A stretch of 64,000 nucleotides of DNA, from contig JAZRVO010000033.1 in NCBI GenBank assembly GCA_045599185.1, positions 18,333 to 82,332 of the forward strand. Reading direction: 5' to 3'. Below are positions 60,956 to 64,000 of this stretch, in pieces (the stretch's first letter is position 1; each line of letters begins with the position of its first letter). Below the pieces are notes generated by a model that saw nothing but the letters and a program-made list of their open reading frames with translations, ran no database searches and had not been told where the DNA came from. The translations under genes were made by a program, and so were the position numbers. Origin of the DNA: UBA1240 sp045599185. GTDB taxonomy: Bacteria > Spirochaetota > Spirochaetia > Treponematales > Treponemataceae.

Positions 60956-61897
60956 GTGATAGTATTAGGAATGCTTATTTTAGAAACGATTGTACCTGTT
61001 TTTTTAATGATTGCCTTAGGCAAGTTTCTTACCGTAAAAGGCCTTTTAACTGAAAGCGGAACGGCATGCATCAAAAACCTTTCCGTAAATGTTTTCCTTC
61101 CGGTTATGGCCTTTGACGCACTTATTCACGGCACTTACTCCAAAGATTCCGTCGTGCTTATTCTGCTTGAATTTTTTGCCCTGTTTGCTGCCTTTTTTGC
61201 AGGATTTCTGTTCAAAAAGCTTTTCGACAAATCCCTTCAGGATTACATTCCCTACGCAATGACCACTTACGAAGGCGGTCTTTTCGGCTGGGCACTGATT
61301 GCAATTCTGGTTGGACAGGAAAACCTTTACTATATTGTAAGCATGGATATTTTCAGCGGTGTTTTTGGTTTTACCGTAATGGCCACCGGCTTTAAAATGA
61401 TAAACGGTGAAAAGCTTTCCAGAAAGGATATTGTTCTTTCCATTGTAAAAAATCCGCTCATCATTTCCGTGGTGCTGGGCTTTGCAGGCGCTGCAATTGG
61501 TCTGGGCCAGATTATCGATAATTCGGCTTTTGCATCGTTTTACGAAAAAATTACGGGCATGTTTACCAAGCCGCTTTCTTCAATGATTTTAATTTCAATT
61601 GGTGCAGGCCTTGTTTTTGACAGAAACGTTCTTTCTAAAGGAATTAAGTTTGTAAGTCTGCGTTACGTGGTGCAGGCAGTTATCTGCGTTATTGTGCTTG
61701 CAGCCATTTATTTTTCAATTGGGCTTAGCAAGGTGCTTCTGGTAACTTTACTGATGTATTTCTGCTGCCCGGCAAGTTTTTTAATTTCAATGTATTCGCA
61801 AAAAAAGGAAGCAATTGAGTTTACTTCTGCGGTTTTAAGCCTGCAAATTATTGTTGCACTCATTGCTTTTTCCGTTATTGCGGTTTTTGCAGTTTAA
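60956..61897 (+). CDS. AEC-family transporter (auxin efflux carrier type)
   Basis: A 313-aa polytopic inner-membrane protein with about ten hydrophobic segments in two five-helix halves. It begins MLILETIVPVFLMIALGKFL (from Met6) and has the conserved LSVNVFLPVMAFDAL helix. A GTG at 60956 or the ATG at 60971 may be the start; neither has a clear ribosome-binding site. AEC transporters export or exchange organic acids such as malate; the substrate is unknown. Downstream is repeat copy D. Confidence 0.82.
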   Translation: MIVLGMLILETIVPVFLMIALGKFLTVKGLLTESGTACIKNLSVNVFLPVMAFDALIHGTYSKDSVVLILLEFFALFAAFFAGFLFKKLFDKSLQDYIPYAMTTYEGGLFGWALIAILVGQENLYYIVSMDIFSGVFGFTVMATGFKMINGEKLSRKDIVLSIVKNPLIISVVLGFAGAAIGLGQIIDNSAFASFYEKITGMFTKPLSSMILISIGAGLVFDRNVLSKGIKFVSLRYVVQAVICVIVLAAIYFSIGLSKVLLVTLLMYFCCPASFLISMYSQKKEAIEFTSAVLSLQIIVALIAFSVIAVFAV

Positions 61898-61903
61898 ATT
61901 GAA

Positions 61904-62159
61904 TTAGGTTCAATTTAAAGTTTATATAAAAGGCCAAAAGACATCTATTTATTGTGATAAAAACAGCCGCAGACAGGCACGGACACGAAAAAATACGCCG
62001 TGCTTCGTGCCCATGCTTTGATGTAAGGTACAGTTTCTTTAATAAACTGTACCTTGTGCCTAAACCGATGTCCAGTTACAGAAAATGCATTTAGCACAAG
62101 CTGGGACTGTTGAAAGGCTGTTTTTTTTCGAGATTTTCATATAAATTCGATATTTGGCC
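61904..62159 (+). repeat. Dispersed long-hairpin repeat, copy D, interrupted by a nested palindrome
   Basis: Shows TTAGGTTCAATTTAAAGTTT, ATATAAAAGGCCAAAAGACA, ATTTATTGTGATAAAAACAG, CCGCAGACAGGCACGGACAC, ACGCCGTGC, then an extra segment, then CACAAGCTGGGACTGTTGAA, AGGCTG, ATTTTCATATAAATTCGATA and GGCC. The left flank matches copy A almost word for word. The insert (about 62010-62095) contains a perfect 12-bp palindrome AAGGTACAGTTT/AAACTGTACCTT (62025-62055). It occupies most of the 380-bp gene-free stretch 61898-62277. Confidence 0.75.
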
Positions 62160-62242
62160 AATTATTTGCAGGCACAACCGGCGCATTTTTTGCCGCGTTT
62201 TGCGCTGTGTTTTTGCTTTTTGGCGTTATTTACACGTGTTTA

Positions 62243-62271
62243 TTGAGGGAAAAAATAAATTTCTGTATAAT
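62243..62271 (+). promoter_or_regulatory. Promoter placing the transcript start at the ATG (leaderless lacI)
   Basis: TTGAGG (62243-62248), 17 bp, TATAAT (62266-62271), then 6 nt to the ATG at 62278. There is no Shine-Dalgarno in those 6 nt. Confidence 0.6.
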
Positions 62272-62277
62272 TGCACG

Positions 62278-63324
62278 ATGGCTAAAAATAAAACAGAAAG
62301 ACACGTAACACAAAAAGAAGTTGCAGAACTCGCTGGCGTTACCCGCAGTATGGTTTCTTACGTTTTGAACGGCACTAACCGTTCCGTTGCGCCTGAAACA
62401 AGGCAGAAAATTTTAGACGCAATTAAGGAACTGGAATACAGACCGAACAGAAATGCGCAGGCGCTGCTGGCCGGTGAAGAAACTCTGGCAAAAAAACAAA
62501 TCGGTGTAATTTTACCAAACAGTGCCACTTTTTTGCGCCCCTACTACACTGAAATTTTGTCCGGAATTTATGACGCAACCCACAATGCCGGCTGTCACGT
62601 GCGTTTTATCCGCTTTTTTGAAGATTTAAAGAATCCTATTTTATTCAATCACCTTATTCATCAGGAAGAAATTGGTTCAATTGTACTTTTGGCGTTAGAT
62701 CAGGTTGTGCACAGTGCGGAAGATTTTGAAATTTTGCAAAACATAAAAGAACGCATTGAAAATGCCGTGTGCGTTGACTGGCAGATGGAAGGTTTTACTT
62801 CCGTTCTGTTTGACAGGGAAAACGCCGCCTATCAGGCAACCCGGCACTTAATCAGCCGGGGTTACGGCGTGCCTTCCTACATCGGTCAAAACGACCAGCG
62901 CATTGCAGGTTTAATCCGCGGCGCAAAAGAAACTGACGAAAATTCAGCAGAAAAACTGAGCATTACCGAAGCTTTTGACATGCACAGTGGCTACAACGGC
63001 ATGAAAAATCTTGCCATGAAGCACAACGCTCAGGGCACACCACTGCCCCGTTCAATTCTGGCCGGTTCTGACGAAATCGCGGTGGGCATTCTGCGCTTTT
63101 TAACAGAAAACGACATTCACGTGCCGGAACAGCTGGCGCTTATAAGCATTGATAATTTGGAAACTGCCGAATTTGCTTCTACACCTTTAACGGCCGTAAA
63201 CGTGCCTAAAAAAGCCATGGGCGAGAAAGCCGTTGCCTTGCTGGTTGACCATACCACAGGCACAGACCACACGGCGCAAACTATCCTGCTGCCAACAAAC
63301 ATAATTGAACGGTGCAGCTGCTAG
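62278..63324 (+). CDS. LacI-family transcriptional regulator
   Basis: A 348-aa regulator from the ATG at 62278 (MAKNKTERHVTQKEVAELAG); the 56 codons before it fall in the repeat and promoter. HTH: VTQKEVAELAGVTRSMVSYV and hinge helix NRNAQALLAG. Sensor domain: IGVILPNSATFLRPYYTEIL, CVDWQMEGFTSVLFDRENAA, ILAGSDEIAVGILRFL and SIDNLETAEFASTPLTAVNV. The ligand is unknown; no sugar genes are adjacent in the window. Possible targets are the upstream transporter or genes past 64000. Confidence 0.88.
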   Translation: MAKNKTERHVTQKEVAELAGVTRSMVSYVLNGTNRSVAPETRQKILDAIKELEYRPNRNAQALLAGEETLAKKQIGVILPNSATFLRPYYTEILSGIYDATHNAGCHVRFIRFFEDLKNPILFNHLIHQEEIGSIVLLALDQVVHSAEDFEILQNIKERIENAVCVDWQMEGFTSVLFDRENAAYQATRHLISRGYGVPSYIGQNDQRIAGLIRGAKETDENSAEKLSITEAFDMHSGYNGMKNLAMKHNAQGTPLPRSILAGSDEIAVGILRFLTENDIHVPEQLALISIDNLETAEFASTPLTAVNVPKKAMGEKAVALLVDHTTGTDHTAQTILLPTNIIERCSC

Positions 63325-63351
63325 CGGCATTACCTGTAATTGAAAATTTAT

Positions 63352-63435
63352 AAAAAGTCACTGCAGGCAAACCCAGCCTCGAAAAAAAGCGTTCGCCCTT
63401 CGGTCGTGACGAGTTTTTTGCAGGGCTTCCCTCTT
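63352..63435. other. Imperfect hairpin with A- and T-tracts
   Basis: GCAGG..AGCCTCGAAAAAAAGCG and GACGAGTTTTTTGCAGGGCT lie on either side of TTCGCCCTTCGGTCG and can pair imperfectly. Architecture recalls the dispersed repeat (A-run/T-run stem) but the words differ; may act as terminator between the converging genes. Confidence 0.4.
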
Positions 63436-63457
63436 TGCAGGAATATGTATCGTGATT

Positions 63458-64000
63458 TTATTTATCAGTATCTGCGCTTATTTCGTCAGCAATTTCTTGA
63501 ATGGTTTCCATCGAAAGACCGGTGTATTTGCGTACTGTTTCAAAAGACAAACCATCAAAAAGCATATTCCGCGCTGTTTCGTATGCTTTTTCCAAAATCC
63601 CTTCTTCACGTCCAATTGCGATGCCGTCGGCTTTTACTTCGTCTATCATTTCGTACAGGGTCATAAAGCTTTTCCTCCATAGCTCGTTTTTTCTGGATGT
63701 GTGAACCGCGGACTGGATTGTTTTTGTTAAATCGGTGTCGGTTGCCTGCGTGGTTAAAAATTTCAGGAATGCGCGCACTTCTTCATTTTCGCTTTTGTGC
63801 CAGCTTTCTGCATTGTAATATATCTTGTGGCTCTTGTCATTTACCTTTTCGCTGGCCGCCGGTTCTTCCCTGCAAACCTGTTCCACCGTGTAGCACGGCA
63901 AGCCAAAACCGAAGGGGTCTTTGGTGCAGATGAACACGACGAAAGATTCTTTCAGCGTTTTGTAATCGTGGCTTTTTTCCAGCGTGTCAATGTCGATTAA
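63458..64000 (-). CDS. Rpn-family nuclease / PD-(D/E)XK transposase-like protein (partial, N-terminus outside window)
   Basis: The frame enters from beyond 64000 and gives 180 codons: LIDIDTLEKSHDYKTLKESF, VVFICTKDPFGFGLPCYTVE, SHKIYYNAESWHK, EEVRAFLKFLTTQ, WRKSFMTLYEMIDEVKADGI and a C-terminal GREEGILEKAYETARNML helix. This is the C-terminal part of Rpn/YhgA-type PD-(D/E)XK proteins, common multi-copy genes in treponemes. The catalytic N-terminal domain is outside the window. Confidence 0.82.
   Translation of the reverse strand, partial: LIDIDTLEKSHDYKTLKESFVVFICTKDPFGFGLPCYTVEQVCREEPAASEKVNDKSHKIYYNAESWHKSENEEVRAFLKFLTTQATDTDLTKTIQSAVHTSRKNELWRKSFMTLYEMIDEVKADGIAIGREEGILEKAYETARNMLFDGLSFETVRKYTGLSMETIQEIADEISADTDK

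Noticed and set aside
62110..62277. N-terminal 56-codon extension of the LacI gene
   Set aside because: It falls in the repeat and promoter; LacI proteins start just before the HTH, as at 62278.
1..64000. CRISPR arrays, rRNA or tRNA genes
   Set aside because: No regularly spaced direct repeats of CRISPR type, rRNA segments or convincing cloverleaf sequences were seen by eye in the intergenic stretches; short tRNA genes could still be missed without a folding search.

Overview
The window reads as a chromosome segment of a host-associated, fermentative spirochaete, most likely a Treponema. This rests on protein character rather than any search: a long-form PPi-dependent phosphofructokinase, Bacteroides-type ribulokinase, a TSCC-type [FeFe] hydrogenase, a corrinoid-dependent methionine synthase split from its activation domain, and several corrinoid-type radical SAM proteins. 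Base composition is moderate, with two visibly more A+T-rich patches (1309-3425 and 50188-52470) that look acquired.

Left part (1-18 kb): the 5' part of a sugar-binding lipid-free ABC receptor (minus strand); an A+T-rich two-gene sugar-epimerase/glycosyltransferase unit (plus); an L-arabinose operon lacI-araB-araA-araD (minus) with its own promoter/operator and terminator; a stand-alone [FeFe] hydrogenase; a 7TM protein with a decayed GGDEF domain; a frameshifted multi-pass membrane protein gene; and two radical SAM genes (YgiQ and a B12-binding DUF4080-type protein).

Centre (18-50 kb): one almost uninterrupted, translationally coupled cobalamin operon on the minus strand. It starts at a textbook promoter, cobalamin riboswitch and intrinsic terminator (43364-42904) and runs cbiK - (C-terminal domain) - btuF - btuC - btuD::cbiP - cobT - cobU - cobS - short cobU - cobC - cbiB - cobD - cbiC - cbiD - cbiF - cbiG - cbiH - cbiJ::cbiE - cbiT - cbiA - cbiL::Cys-rich, and then into metF, metH-activation and metH, the enzymes that consume the cofactor. 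Divergently, on the plus strand, cysG-N(sirC)-hemA-hemC-cobA::hemD-hemB-hemL supplies precorrin-2/sirohydrochlorin from glutamyl-tRNA by the C5 route. No later haem genes are present, so the tetrapyrrole route here appears devoted to corrin (and possibly sirohaem). The ATP:corrinoid adenosyltransferase, the threonine kinase and lower-ligand (DMB) synthesis genes are not in the window.

Right part (50-64 kb): an A+T-rich radical SAM protein with an unusual CX4CX2C cluster motif; an Asp/Glu-type racemase lacking its first catalytic cysteine and bracketed by two direct copies of a ~160-bp hairpin repeat; a PHP-family phosphatase behind tandem palindromes; three small membrane/secreted proteins of unknown role; an HtrA protease; PPi-phosphofructokinase; an AEC transporter; a LacI regulator with a leaderless-looking promoter; and the 3' part of an Rpn-type nuclease/transposase gene.

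The most notable observations are: (i) an exact A AAA AAC slippery heptamer overlapping the stop of the exported cobaltochelatase gene cbiK, which would join it in the -1 frame to a downstream domain that has no convincing start of its own; (ii) a BtuD ATPase fused to cobyric acid synthase; (iii) two CobU paralogues with complementary motif loss; and (iv) a dispersed palindromic repeat family of at least four copies.
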